Positions 7,377 through 12,843 of a stretch of DNA of 35,338 bases are shown here, piece after piece (the first letter of the stretch is position 1; the number at the start of each line of letters is the position of its first letter). The position numbers were made by a program, and so were the translations under genes. Below the pieces are notes generated by a model, which made no database searches, was not told the origin of the DNA, and saw only the letters and a program-made list of their open reading frames with translations. Origin of the DNA: Brevibacillus reuszeri (GTDB taxonomy: Bacteria; Bacillota; Bacilli; Brevibacillales; Brevibacillaceae); the NCBI RefSeq assembly GCF_002897295.1, contig NZ_BEXF01000040.1, forward strand, positions 1 to 35,338, read 5' to 3'.

Positions 7377-7637
7377 CTAGATCAACCAAAATGTGAACAT
7401 CATACCCATAACGTTCTGTAGAATTGACAACCCATCCACACCGTATAAACAAGCAACAACAACCTCTCTTGAACTTGTAGCTTCTGCCCATTTAACCAGC
7501 GTTGGTACGTCGAGTAGTTTTTTACCTGACTCCAATTTGCTTACACAGCTCCGGGCAATATGCAGTTTTTCTGCAAGTTGATCTTGGGTCATTTTTGACC
7601 GTACCCGGCACGCTTTCAAAATCGCACCGAACTCCAT
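7377..7637 (-). CDS. XRE-family HTH protein with hydrophobic C-terminus
   Basis: Residues 5-60 are a Cro/CI-type helix-turn-helix (FGAILKACRVRSKMTQDQLA, then LHIARSCVSKLESGKKLLDV). The last 26 residues are hydrophobic (VVVACLYGVDGLSILQNVMG, then MMFTFWLI) and could anchor it to the membrane. The total is 86 residues. Upstream lie a CATTCATTGAATG palindrome (about 7659-7671) and a GTTCC/GGAAC inverted repeat, candidate operators for this protein. It is a second regulator besides the cro-like protein. Confidence 0.75.
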   Translation of the reverse strand: MEFGAILKACRVRSKMTQDQLAEKLHIARSCVSKLESGKKLLDVPTLVKWAEATSSREVVVACLYGVDGLSILQNVMGMMFTFWLI

Positions 7638-7763
7638 GATTCATTTCATCCTTTCATTCATTGAATGTTCCAAATCGGAACAAAAGAGCAAGTATGAGAA
7701 CACACAAGCAATTCCCTACGGTGTAAGATGAAGTTAGCTCATCTTCCAGACTCCCCCTCGTGC
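7638..7763. promoter_or_regulatory. Structured interval with palindromes and hairpins
   Basis: From right to left on the transcribed strand there are a CCCC/GGGG hairpin enclosing TCGT/ACGA that overlaps the preceding stop codon (about 7754-7775), an AAGATGA/TCATCTT hairpin (about 7724-7746), a GTTCC/GGAAC repeat and the palindrome CATTCATTGAATG. None has a T-run, so these are not clear terminators. They could be processing sites or operators for the HTH gene just downstream. Confidence 0.4.
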
Positions 7764-8060
7764 TCACGATGGGGTGTTCTTTTTATCTAAGAAGTCTATG
7801 AACACCCTGATACTTCTTTCGCTCATTCGGTTGGTATCAAGTGATGTATAGTGCTTCATGGATACAGAACATATTTGCGAGAAACTAATCAGTTCTGATC
7901 CGTCTGTAAGTAGTACATGTTTTACGTAAAGGTCATTCGAGAGCGCAGTAACATCATTTTTCAACACGATAATCTCGATGTTTTTTGCTGCAAGAACGCT
8001 TACTTGCTTTTCAACTGCTTCATCAAGTTCGGGAAACTGCACTTGGTTGATTTCAGACAT
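7764..8060 (-). CDS. Hypothetical phage protein
   Basis: I place the start at ATG 8060 (MSEINQVQFPELDEAVEKQV), because GAGGTG lies six bases before it. A longer frame to 8087 would put that site inside the gene. The 98-residue product has a helical first half and a beta-rich part (LYVKHVLLTDGSELISFSQI) and ends IRVFIDFLDKKNTPS. It belongs to the leftward early operon. The family is not recognised. Confidence 0.65.
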   Translation of the reverse strand: MSEINQVQFPELDEAVEKQVSVLAAKNIEIIVLKNDVTALSNDLYVKHVLLTDGSELISFSQICSVSMKHYTSLDTNRMSERSIRVFIDFLDKKNTPS

Positions 8061-8134
8061 TAGTATCACCTCGCTTTCATCACACAACTGTATATAGCAG
8101 AAGGCTTGTCCTGTGAAGCACCGGTTTCCCGGTA

Positions 8135-8410
8135 CTACGCGCTATCTACGTTTCGCTCAGCTTCAAGTTTGGCGACGTGGATCAGGCCAGCTATCCGAGC
8201 CTTTTTAAAACGTTGCACTTCTGGTAAGGAGTCGTTTTCAATCCACCAACGCTCTTGCTCATCAGGAGTCATAAACGGCAATGCTGAACGAATTTTGATC
8301 GTCGTGTTGCCTACTTGCATTTCGTACGTCGGTCTCTTTAACGGATCGTGATCTACTTCCATGCTCATCCCCTCCCCTTTATAAAGGGTATGAGCAACAG
8401 CTTGTCTCAT
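8135..8410 (-). CDS. Hypothetical phage early protein
   Basis: A 91-residue frame with two plausible starts. One is ATG 8410 with AAGGAGG ten bases upstream. The other is the in-frame ATG at 8362 behind GGGGAGGGG. The body has PTYEMQVGNTTIKIRSALPF followed by MTPDEQERWWIENDSLPEVQ and an Ala/Arg-rich helix at the end. After the stop is a hairpin with a GAAA tetraloop (about 8115-8133). It is the second gene after the cro-like start of the early operon. Confidence 0.65.
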   Translation of the reverse strand: MRQAVAHTLYKGEGMSMEVDHDPLKRPTYEMQVGNTTIKIRSALPFMTPDEQERWWIENDSLPEVQRFKKARIAGLIHVAKLEAERNVDSA

Positions 8411-8429
8411 TGTTGTCGAACCTCCTTTT

Positions 8430-8675
8430 TTAAGCTGTTTGTTGTTTACTACCAGAACAACTAACCGATTCGTTTAGTTTAGGGTCAAAAAAAACTCTCG
8501 GATCTACCCCCAATGCTTCTGCGATGACTTGCAATCTATCCGTACTTATTGGAGATCGACCAATTGATAAATAGTGATACCCCATCGATGACATGCCTAA
8601 TTTCTTTGCTAAAAACGACTTGGTGATACCCTTTTCTATCCTGATTTGTTCGATTCGTTCGTGTACTAAAATCAA
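8430..8675 (-). CDS. Cro-like XRE repressor, first gene of early operon
   Basis: An 81-residue HTH protein (RIEQIRIEKGITKSFLAKKL, then GMSSMGYHYLSIGRSPIS, then DRLQVIAEALGVDPRVFF). The start is TTG 8675 with GAGG eight bases upstream. A longer reading from GTG 8684 would overlap that site. It is divergent from the repressor at 8829, and its promoter sits among the three operators. By analogy to Cro it would block repressor synthesis and temper early transcription. A weak fourth operator match (AACCG-ATT-CGTTT) lies inside its own 3' end at 8463-8475. Confidence 0.85.
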   Translation of the reverse strand: MILVHERIEQIRIEKGITKSFLAKKLGMSSMGYHYLSIGRSPISTDRLQVIAEALGVDPRVFFDPKLNESVSCSGSKQQTA

Positions 8676-8719
8676 CTTTCTCACCTCGCATATAAACGTT
8701 TCGTTTAGTTCTTGTCACT

Positions 8720-8748
8720 ATAGTAATATAAACGAAACGTTTAGTCAA
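8720..8748 (-). promoter_or_regulatory. Leftward early promoter (PR-like)
   Basis: On the minus strand TTGACT (8748-8743) and TACTAT (8725-8720) are separated by exactly 17 bp, a strong housekeeping promoter. Operator 8730-8742 lies between the two boxes, so a bound repressor would exclude RNA polymerase. It drives the cro-like gene and the early operon. Confidence 0.85.
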
Positions 8749-8771
8749 TATGCTTTATAAACTTTTTGGTT

Positions 8772-8777
8772 ATAATA
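8772..8777 (+). promoter_or_regulatory. Repressor promoter -10 box (PRM-like)
   Basis: TATAAT at 8772-8777 faces the repressor gene. No good -35 is seen 17 bp upstream, the usual situation for an activated maintenance promoter. The expected start falls at the third operator, so high repressor or Cro levels would shut it off. Confidence 0.55.
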
Positions 8778-8828
8778 TTAAACGGTGCGTTTATGCGTGA
8801 TAGACTATAGTCAATGGGGGTGAGTGCT

Positions 8829-9245
8829 TTGACTCTTGGTGAAAAACTGAAGAAACTCAGGGAAACACATCGTTGGACTCAAGGAGAAGCAGCTAAGAGA
8901 CTTGGTATATCATCTCAAGTGGTTTCGAATTACGAAAGAGATTACAGGTCTCCTGATAAGGATACATTGTCAAAAATTGCAACAGTATACGAATGTTCAC
9001 TTGATTGGCTTCTAGGATTATCTGATGATCCTAATCCAATACGTCCAACCGGAATAAAAAATGATATTGTTGCGGAACCGAGCGCGGAATACGATTATAG
9101 GAGTGATCCCACAGTATCAGGGGAACTCAGGGAGCTTTTAGACACTCTCGTAACACTGCCAGAAAATGAACGAAAGCGAATAATCGAGCAAGCGCTAGTC
9201 TTTGCTGCGGGATTAAAAGCAAAGAACCAATCATCTGAGAAGTGA
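8829..9245 (+). CDS. CI-like phage repressor, XRE family
   Basis: The start is TTG 8829, with a GGGGGTGAG purine tract just upstream; a longer ATG frame from 8814 would include that tract. The 138-residue product has a clear HTH at residues 3-60 (LGEKLKKLRETHRWTQGEAA, then RLGISSQVVSNYERDYRSPD). The C-terminal region is short and helical (SGELRELLDTLVTLPENERK), with no LexA-type Ser/Lys autocleavage core. Induction therefore probably does not use RecA-driven self-cleavage, and another signal or an antirepressor is needed. The gene ends in its own terminator. Confidence 0.88.
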   Translation: MTLGEKLKKLRETHRWTQGEAAKRLGISSQVVSNYERDYRSPDKDTLSKIATVYECSLDWLLGLSDDPNPIRPTGIKNDIVAEPSAEYDYRSDPTVSGELRELLDTLVTLPENERKRIIEQALVFAAGLKAKNQSSEK

Positions 9246-9262
9246 TGATTGGTTCTTTTTTA
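9224..9262 (+). terminator. Intrinsic terminator of the repressor gene
   Basis: A perfect 12-bp stem GAACCAATCATC (9224-9235) / GATGATTGGTTC (9244-9255), eight-base loop, then TTTTTTT. The repressor stop codon lies in the hairpin. The stem also contains the stop of the convergent small gene 9231-9401. Confidence 0.9.
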
Positions 9263-9401
9263 TTTCCTGTACGATCTCTGCAGCTTCCTCGTTGTTTATG
9301 TTTTCCAGAAGACTGTTTATTGCATTCACAACGTCTTTTGTAATATCTCTAAACTGCTCATCGCCTTTAATTTCTTCCATTGCTAGCGGTCCAATCATCA
9401 T
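9231..9401 (-). CDS. Small acidic protein convergent with the repressor
   Basis: The frame starts at ATG 9401 or the adjacent ATG 9398, behind a GGGGGGAG site. About 56 residues, with EEIKGDEQFRDITKDVVNAI and NSLLENINNEEAAEIVQEIK, so it is acidic and likely all helical. Its last 15 bases overlap the repressor gene end, inside the terminator stem. A possible promoter (TTGCGA-16-TAAATA, about 9429-9456) lies upstream. Placed beside the repressor it could be a repressor partner or antirepressor, but that is a guess. Confidence 0.5.
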   Translation of the reverse strand: MMIGPLAMEEIKGDEQFRDITKDVVNAINSLLENINNEEAAEIVQEIKKNQSSLLR

Positions 9402-9484
9402 TTCTCCCCCCAACAAATGTTGATCATTTTATGTATGTATTTAGTTTAAATCAGAAATGTCGCAATTTCATTTTTTGTGACACG

Positions 9485-9513
9485 TAAAAAAGTGGTGTAT
9501 TGTCTACACCACT
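9485..9513 (-). terminator. Intrinsic terminator of the agr-like module
   Basis: On the minus strand, AGTGGTGTA (9513-9505) pairs perfectly with TACACCACT (9499-9491) across a five-base loop, followed by TTTTTT (9490-9485). It ends leftward transcripts from the response regulator gene. The 21-bp repeat array therefore lies in the 3' untranslated region of that message. Confidence 0.85.
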
Positions 9514-9559
9514 CATGTTAGCACGAATATTGTCGCTGCGAATGTCGATTCACTACCTA

Positions 9560-9718
9560 TTTAGAACCATTCACTATGACATGAAACCGTTTCACACACC
9601 ATCGGGTTCGTTTCACACCCTAACGAAATGATTTCACCCTACGGCGAAAGCTTTTCGCACCCTAGTGAAGTGATTTCGCCTCCTAGTGAACTGGTTTCAG
9701 TGTCATAAATGGTTCTAA
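9560..9718. repeat. Long inverted repeat flanking the 21-bp array
   Basis: The segment starting TTAGAACCATT at about 9561 is repeated in inverse at 9684-9718 over about 35 bases with few mismatches (TTAGAACCATT, TATGACA, GAAACC, TTCAC blocks). The right arm is coding: it encodes LEPFMTLKPVH, the end of the response regulator. A transcript could fold into one long stem with the array in its loop. Confidence 0.7.
9583..9698 (-). repeat. Array of exactly 21-bp phased repeats
   Basis: On the minus strand, five units of exactly 21 bp begin with GAAA at 9698, 9677, 9656, 9635 and 9614, with a sixth partial at 9593. The rough consensus is GAAATCANTTCACTAGGGTG. Most units hold an imperfect GAAAnnnnTTTC palindrome. 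The unit length is two helical turns and equals the spacing of paired LytTR binding repeats. The array begins in the last 16 bases of the LytTR response regulator gene and ends before its terminator. Confidence 0.75.
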
Positions 9719-10480
9719 TATCCTTTTAAATGTGCCATTGCTATTTAATAACAGCTTCACCAACCGCTTACCTTCGCTGCTGATAATCAATTTGGTTCCG
9801 TCTGACAATGTGATTTCCTCTTCGTCATCGTAAGAACTGATATGTTCAACATTCACCAAGTGAAACCGTGATAACTTCATAAAATTGGTGTTCTCTAAAA
9901 ATTCCTCATATACCTTCAGAGAGAAATCGGTTTGGCAAGGTTCAGCCTTCCCTTTAATATGGATTAAGCATCCTGGCGTTTGCGTCTCAATATACAGCAC
10001 CTGAGACCCAAGAAGTTGTTTTAATGTGCCGCCGTTAAAGGTAGGTATTACGACCCCATTGCTGTTTTGTACTTCCTTGAAGAAAGAGTAGCGTTGTAAC
10101 TTGTTAATCGCCATGTTTATTCGATTGAAATCGTAAAGCAGCCCTTTACTGACTACATCAACAATCCCGACCATATATGATTCAAATGCGTCGACATCTT
10201 CGCCGGTTAGAATAATGGCTGGAAGATCATACCCTTGGCTTTGCAGCATGGTATACGCTTGAATACCTGTTATAGAGTTGGTCCCAAGATTAAAATCGAG
10301 GACAAGGCAATTTATTTTTTTGTTCTCTTTTACGATTCTCCACATTTCATCTACATTCGATGCTGTGAAAACCTCTTTTACATGATCATTAAACAGTAAC
10401 AACTTGCTGGATATACCTCGGTAAACAGCATTGTCCTCTACCAGTAATACATGCAAATCATGCCCCTCTGCTTTTAACAC
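9683..10480 (-). CDS. Response regulator, receiver plus LytTR DNA-binding domain
   Basis: The start is GTG 10480, seven bases after GAGGAGG. A longer frame to 10570 lacks such a site. The 265-residue protein has a receiver domain (about 8-125) with the phosphorylation set Glu15-Asp16, Asp62, Thr92 and Lys112, so it looks competent for phosphotransfer. A LytTR domain follows (about 165-262; SQVLYIETQTPGCLIHIKGK, then FMKLSRFHLVNVEHISSY). This is an AgrA-like output, yet no histidine kinase gene lies nearby. It is separated from the upstream LytTR gene by a terminator, so it may need read-through or its own promoter. Confidence 0.87.
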   Translation of the reverse strand: MLKAEGHDLHVLLVEDNAVYRGISSKLLLFNDHVKEVFTASNVDEMWRIVKENKKINCLVLDFNLGTNSITGIQAYTMLQSQGYDLPAIILTGEDVDAFESYMVGIVDVVSKGLLYDFNRINMAINKLQRYSFFKEVQNSNGVVIPTFNGGTLKQLLGSQVLYIETQTPGCLIHIKGKAEPCQTDFSLKVYEEFLENTNFMKLSRFHLVNVEHISSYDDEEEITLSDGTKLIISSEGKRLVKLLLNSNGTFKRILEPFMTLKPVH

Positions 10481-10603
10481 TATAGTTCCTCCTCTTCTAA
10501 CGATTAAGGAAGATGATAGCATCAAATGAATTGGATGTATCTGACAGTTGAGGCATGCTCCGATTAGCATTTACTTACAAAATTCCTAATAATATACTAA
10601 TGC

Positions 10604-10640
10604 AAAAAAAACAGATCACTTAGAATCTCCAGTGATCTGT
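10604..10640 (-). terminator. Intrinsic terminator after the LytTR-only gene
   Basis: On the minus strand ACAGATCACT and AGTGATCTGT form a perfect 10-bp stem with a 10-base loop, followed by a run of seven to eight T. The LytTR-only gene stop codon lies within the stem. It splits the signalling module into two transcription units. Confidence 0.88.
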
Positions 10641-10999
10641 CCCAATGTTTTCTTTAACTTTCTGTACTTCTTTCTGGAGATTGTTGTACTGGTTCCGTCA
10701 GGAAAAAAAGCAAGTATTTGATCCATATGTTCCTCGATCCTGACTATTGCCTGCACATTGACAACATTCACAGTATCCAGAGATAAAAATCCATAATCAC
10801 GCCAGGCATTTTTAATCCCATCAAGAGTATTCACTTGCTGGAATTCTCCATAACGAGTGTGAAAAATGAGAATCCGAGTAGACGAGTTTGGCGGGCGAAA
10901 TGAAGTAACAAAGTAAATATCATTGAACAGAAAATCCCGATACTCAATGACCTTACCGTTTTCAACCCTGATACCCGTTATCTTAATCGTTTCTGACAC
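10616..10999 (-). CDS. Stand-alone LytTR DNA-binding protein
   Basis: The start is GTG 10999, six bases after the peptide gene stop; its ribosome site is weak, which suggests coupling to the peptide gene. The 127-residue protein has an N-terminal beta-rich part and a LytTR domain at about 25-120 (NDIYFVTSFRPPNSSTRILI, NTLDGIKNAWRDYGFLSLDT, VNVQAIVRIEEHMDQILAFF, ISRKKYRKLKK). It has no receiver domain. LytTR-only regulators are known to pair with a membrane protein that holds them inactive (streptococcal HdrRM and BrsRM). The kinase-less membrane protein in the same operon is the obvious candidate partner. Confidence 0.8.
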   Translation of the reverse strand: MSETIKITGIRVENGKVIEYRDFLFNDIYFVTSFRPPNSSTRILIFHTRYGEFQQVNTLDGIKNAWRDYGFLSLDTVNVVNVQAIVRIEEHMDQILAFFPDGTSTTISRKKYRKLKKTLGQITGDSK

Positions 11000-11005
11000 T
11001 CAGCA

Positions 11006-11131
11006 TCACTTATTCTTGTTGAGTTCTTTTGGTAAATCTGGTGCGCCGATAAAGCCTTTAAAAACCACTGCAAATGCAACAGAAGTCATTCCTAAAATGT
11101 TTGAAGCCCATTTCGCTGCTGTCTTTTTCAT
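11006..11131 (-). CDS. agrD: AgrD-like autoinducer precursor without Cys or Ser in the ring position
   Basis: A 41-residue peptide starting ATG 11131, five bases after the agrB stop, with AAGGAGGTGA upstream. It has a basic amphipathic N-terminus (MKKTAAKWASNILGMTSVAF) and a C-terminal tail GAPDLPKELNKNK. The LPKEL motif aligns with VPKEL in the S. aureus AgrD-I tail. By that alignment the mature peptide would end at Ile28 and the ring-forming residue would be Phe24. No Cys exists anywhere, and Ser occurs only at positions 10 and 17. The product may be linear or closed in another way. Position and size make an AgrD identity likely. Confidence 0.75.
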   Translation of the reverse strand: MKKTAAKWASNILGMTSVAFAVVFKGFIGAPDLPKELNKNK

Positions 11132-11136
11132 AGTTG

Positions 11137-11655
11137 TCACCTCCTTCCTCGGAACGGGATTAAGAGAAGAGCTTGAGCTAACATAGACAACGCTATGGAT
11201 TCGTTAGAATAGATAAGACTGCTCAGAACCAATACAATCGAGATGGATTTGAATAATGGATAAAGCCTTTTGGGGATGTTATTTTTTTCGCCGTTATGAG
11301 GTGATAAGACAGCCACCAACAGCAGCGTAAACAAATTTACGAAGATAACATAGTTATCGTCTAATGGAATGAACGGAATAAGTACAAACAAACCTGTTGA
11401 GACAACGAAGCAAATCGTCAAGTTTCTCGCATGGTGACCACCAGAGGCCATTCTAAGAATAGCAAAAGAAAAAATGGATAAGAAAGTATCCCAGGTTGTC
11501 CCTAGAAAGAAAGCGATCACTAATGAAGTGCCAATAACTGCAAATGTATTGATTAGGATAGATAGTGAATATGCCATGATTTCCACGCTATTTGTTTCGA
11601 TAGGATTTGCATGCTTTATTTTGTGTGCAATTCTTATTGCCAACGCTTCAATCAA
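11137..11655 (-). CDS. agrB: AgrB-family peptide-processing membrane protease
   Basis: The start is TTG 11655, overlapping the upstream stop by four bases (TTGA) with a GGAAGGGG site. The 172-residue membrane protein has an AgrB core RMASGGHHARNLTIC: His75 and Cys82 are seven residues apart, as in the catalytic His77/Cys84 of S. aureus AgrB. Several hydrophobic segments follow (FVVSTGLFVLIPFIPL, VIFVNLFTLLLVAVL, ISIVLVLSSLIY). It should cleave the C-terminal tail of the adjacent AgrD-like peptide and help export the signal. The catalytic pair is intact, so the lack of a ring nucleophile in its substrate is puzzling. Confidence 0.9.
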   Translation of the reverse strand: MIEALAIRIAHKIKHANPIETNSVEIMAYSLSILINTFAVIGTSLVIAFFLGTTWDTFLSIFSFAILRMASGGHHARNLTICFVVSTGLFVLIPFIPLDDNYVIFVNLFTLLLVAVLSPHNGEKNNIPKRLYPLFKSISIVLVLSSLIYSNESIALSMLAQALLLIPFRGRR

Positions 11656-12338
11656 ATGTCTTCCCCTTCCTTCCTGTATGCGATAACTAGCATCAACACC
11701 AGGATAACTACTATAGCCATAGTGACGAATTCCCACTGATTATGATAGTGGAAAAGCCAATACAGAATGCCCGAGAACACTAGTGAACTACATACTACCC
11801 CTAAAAACATAAGGAAGTCGTGACCTCTCAAACTGAAACGCACATCAACATCATGCGGTGGGCACGTGATAAATGAGAAACCAAGATTAAACTGATACAA
11901 CACCCAACATATGAGCAGGCACACTACTTGTCCTGATACTTGAACCAAGTACGTTCCGTATCCAATGTTTTGCTGAATGTCTTCAAGCGATATCATCCCT
12001 AGCGAAATCATTTGAGGGTAAATTACGAGTTGAACTAAATCAAAAATAAGGTAACCTACTGCTGGTATCATTAGTGAATCAAATAACTTTACTTTCAAAA
12101 GATACCGAAAAAACAGTACGATAAGTCCATATTGAATGATCATGTCTAGTTCTGGAAATCCGACTAAAATCCGTATTATGTAAGAGCAACAAGTAAGAAT
12201 AAAGGCAATTAGTCCTATTTCCCGTTTGTACCAGCTGATAGGAAAACGAAATACTTTAAATCCCAGTGCAACAATTGCAATTCCATCTAAAAATCCTAGG
12301 GTTAGATACAGAATGATATCCAATGCTAAGTCACCCAC
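11652..12338 (-). CDS. AgrC-like membrane sensor lacking a kinase domain
   Basis: A 228-residue polytopic protein with about seven membrane segments (near residues 9-27, 41-61, 66-82, 88-107, 128-149, 175-196 and 204-221) and only a short charged tail, RKEGEDI. It takes the operon position of an AgrC-type receptor but has no HisKA or HATPase region, and the next gene begins inside its stop. The start is GTG 12338, or TTG 12323 with GGGTG eight bases before it. It may sense the peptide and hold a LytTR protein at the membrane, as in HdrM/BrsM-type inhibitors. Homology to AgrC itself is not proven. Confidence 0.65.
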   Translation of the reverse strand: MGDLALDIILYLTLGFLDGIAIVALGFKVFRFPISWYKREIGLIAFILTCCSYIIRILVGFPELDMIIQYGLIVLFFRYLLKVKLFDSLMIPAVGYLIFDLVQLVIYPQMISLGMISLEDIQQNIGYGTYLVQVSGQVVCLLICWVLYQFNLGFSFITCPPHDVDVRFSLRGHDFLMFLGVVCSSLVFSGILYWLFHYHNQWEFVTMAIVVILVLMLVIAYRKEGEDI

Positions 12339-12471
12339 TGGTAATTATTTTCCTTTAGTATAACTTTACCAGTAGACAAGATTCCACCTTAACAGCCACG
12401 AAATAAATGAAGCATCGAACTATTTTGATGCTAAAATATTCCTGTGATCACTTTTTTATCTCGGAGGAGCT
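12339..12471. promoter_or_regulatory. Divergent promoter region of the agr-like module and HTH gene
   Basis: Leftward, TATACT about 30 bases before the membrane protein start is the best -10, without a good -35, which suggests an activated promoter. Rightward, TGCTAAAAT (extended -10, about 12429-12437) precedes the HTH gene. It overlaps the inverted repeat AGCATC (12411-12416) / GATGCT (12427-12432), a possible operator. CTGTTAAGG and CTGGTAAAG resemble LytTR half-sites but are about 24 bp apart, so the match is weak. Confidence 0.4.
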
Positions 12472-12705
12472 ATGGCTTTTAAAGTCGGACGCTGCCTTCT
12501 TCCCGATATTCTAGATGATCTAGGGTGGACCAACCAAGACCTTGCCTTAAAGACTGGCTATTCCCGTCAGCGGATATCTGACTGGTGTCGTAATCGGTAT
12601 GTCATGCACCCTAAGAACATGAAGACCATTGCTGTGGCTGTGAGAAAGCCAATGGAATCACTTTATGAATGGATCGAAGTCGAGGAAGAAGGCGGCAAGG
12701 AGTAG
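12472..12705 (+). CDS. Small XRE-like HTH regulator
   Basis: A 77-residue protein with ATG 12472 behind CGGAGGAG. Residues about 8-65 form an HTH fold (PDILDDLGWTNQDLALKTGY, then SRQRISDWCRNRYVMHPKNM), and an acidic tail follows. It is transcribed toward the serine recombinase and divergently from the agr-like operon. It is a candidate regulator of either side, or a recombination directionality factor, since such small DNA-binding proteins often sit next to a phage integrase. A GCCCAATTGGGT hairpin follows the stop, without a T-run. Confidence 0.75.
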   Translation: MAFKVGRCLLPDILDDLGWTNQDLALKTGYSRQRISDWCRNRYVMHPKNMKTIAVAVRKPMESLYEWIEVEEEGGKE

Positions 12706-12730
12706 GCCCAATTGGGTCTACTGTCCGACC

Positions 12731-12759
12731 TTGTACGCGTTTTCGCGTACAATTATAGT
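12731..12759 (+). promoter_or_regulatory. Recombinase promoter with built-in operator
   Basis: TTGTAC (12731-12736) and TATAGT (12754-12759) are 17 bp apart, a good housekeeping promoter pointing at the serine recombinase. The perfect 9-bp inverted repeat TTGTACGCG / CGCGTACAA (12731-12752, four-base centre) covers the -35 and spacer, so a bound regulator would block the promoter. Confidence 0.75.
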
Positions 12760-12798
12760 ATATCATCATGCATACCAACAAGGTGATTCATTTTCCAG

Positions 12799-12838
12799 CA
12801 CCTCCCTTTATGATTCTTGCTATAATCATAGGGAGGTG
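12799..12838 (+). promoter_or_regulatory. Hairpin that hides the recombinase ribosome site
   Basis: CACCTCCC (12799-12806) pairs with GGGAGGTG (12831-12838), which is the recombinase ribosome site. Above a two-base bulge, TATGATT (12809-12815) pairs with AATCATA (12824-12830); the loop has eight bases. The 15-bp stem would block translation. AGGTG at 12781-12785 can pair with CACCT and could free the site. The stem also holds an extended -10 (TGCTATAAT, 12818-12826), which could start a short message without the blocking arm. Confidence 0.7.
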
Positions 12839-12843
12839 ATTTC

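Larger units (their letters stand above)
8694..8793. promoter_or_regulatory. Three operators of the phage genetic switch
   Basis: Three perfect copies of the 13-bp palindrome AAACGnnnCGTTT are present: 8694-8706 (centre TTT), 8730-8742 (centre AAA) and 8781-8793 (centre GTG). They lie in the 153-bp gap between the divergent cro-like and repressor genes. The first lies downstream of the leftward -10, the second fills the space between its -35 and -10, and the third covers the likely start region of the repressor promoter. This is the OR1-OR3 layout of lambdoid switches. Confidence 0.88.

Noticed and set aside
9583..9698. CRISPR array
   Set aside because: Units are contiguous 21-bp repeats with no unique spacers, and no cas genes are present.
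12361..12400. AgrA-type direct repeat before the agr-like module
   Set aside because: CTGTTAAGG and CTGGTAAAG are about 24 bp apart instead of 21-22 and match the consensus poorly.
12750..12778. Sigma-E type promoter before the recombinase
   Set aside because: CATACCAA is a fair -10, but the -35 at the right distance matches only four of seven positions, weaker than the housekeeping promoter at 12731-12759.
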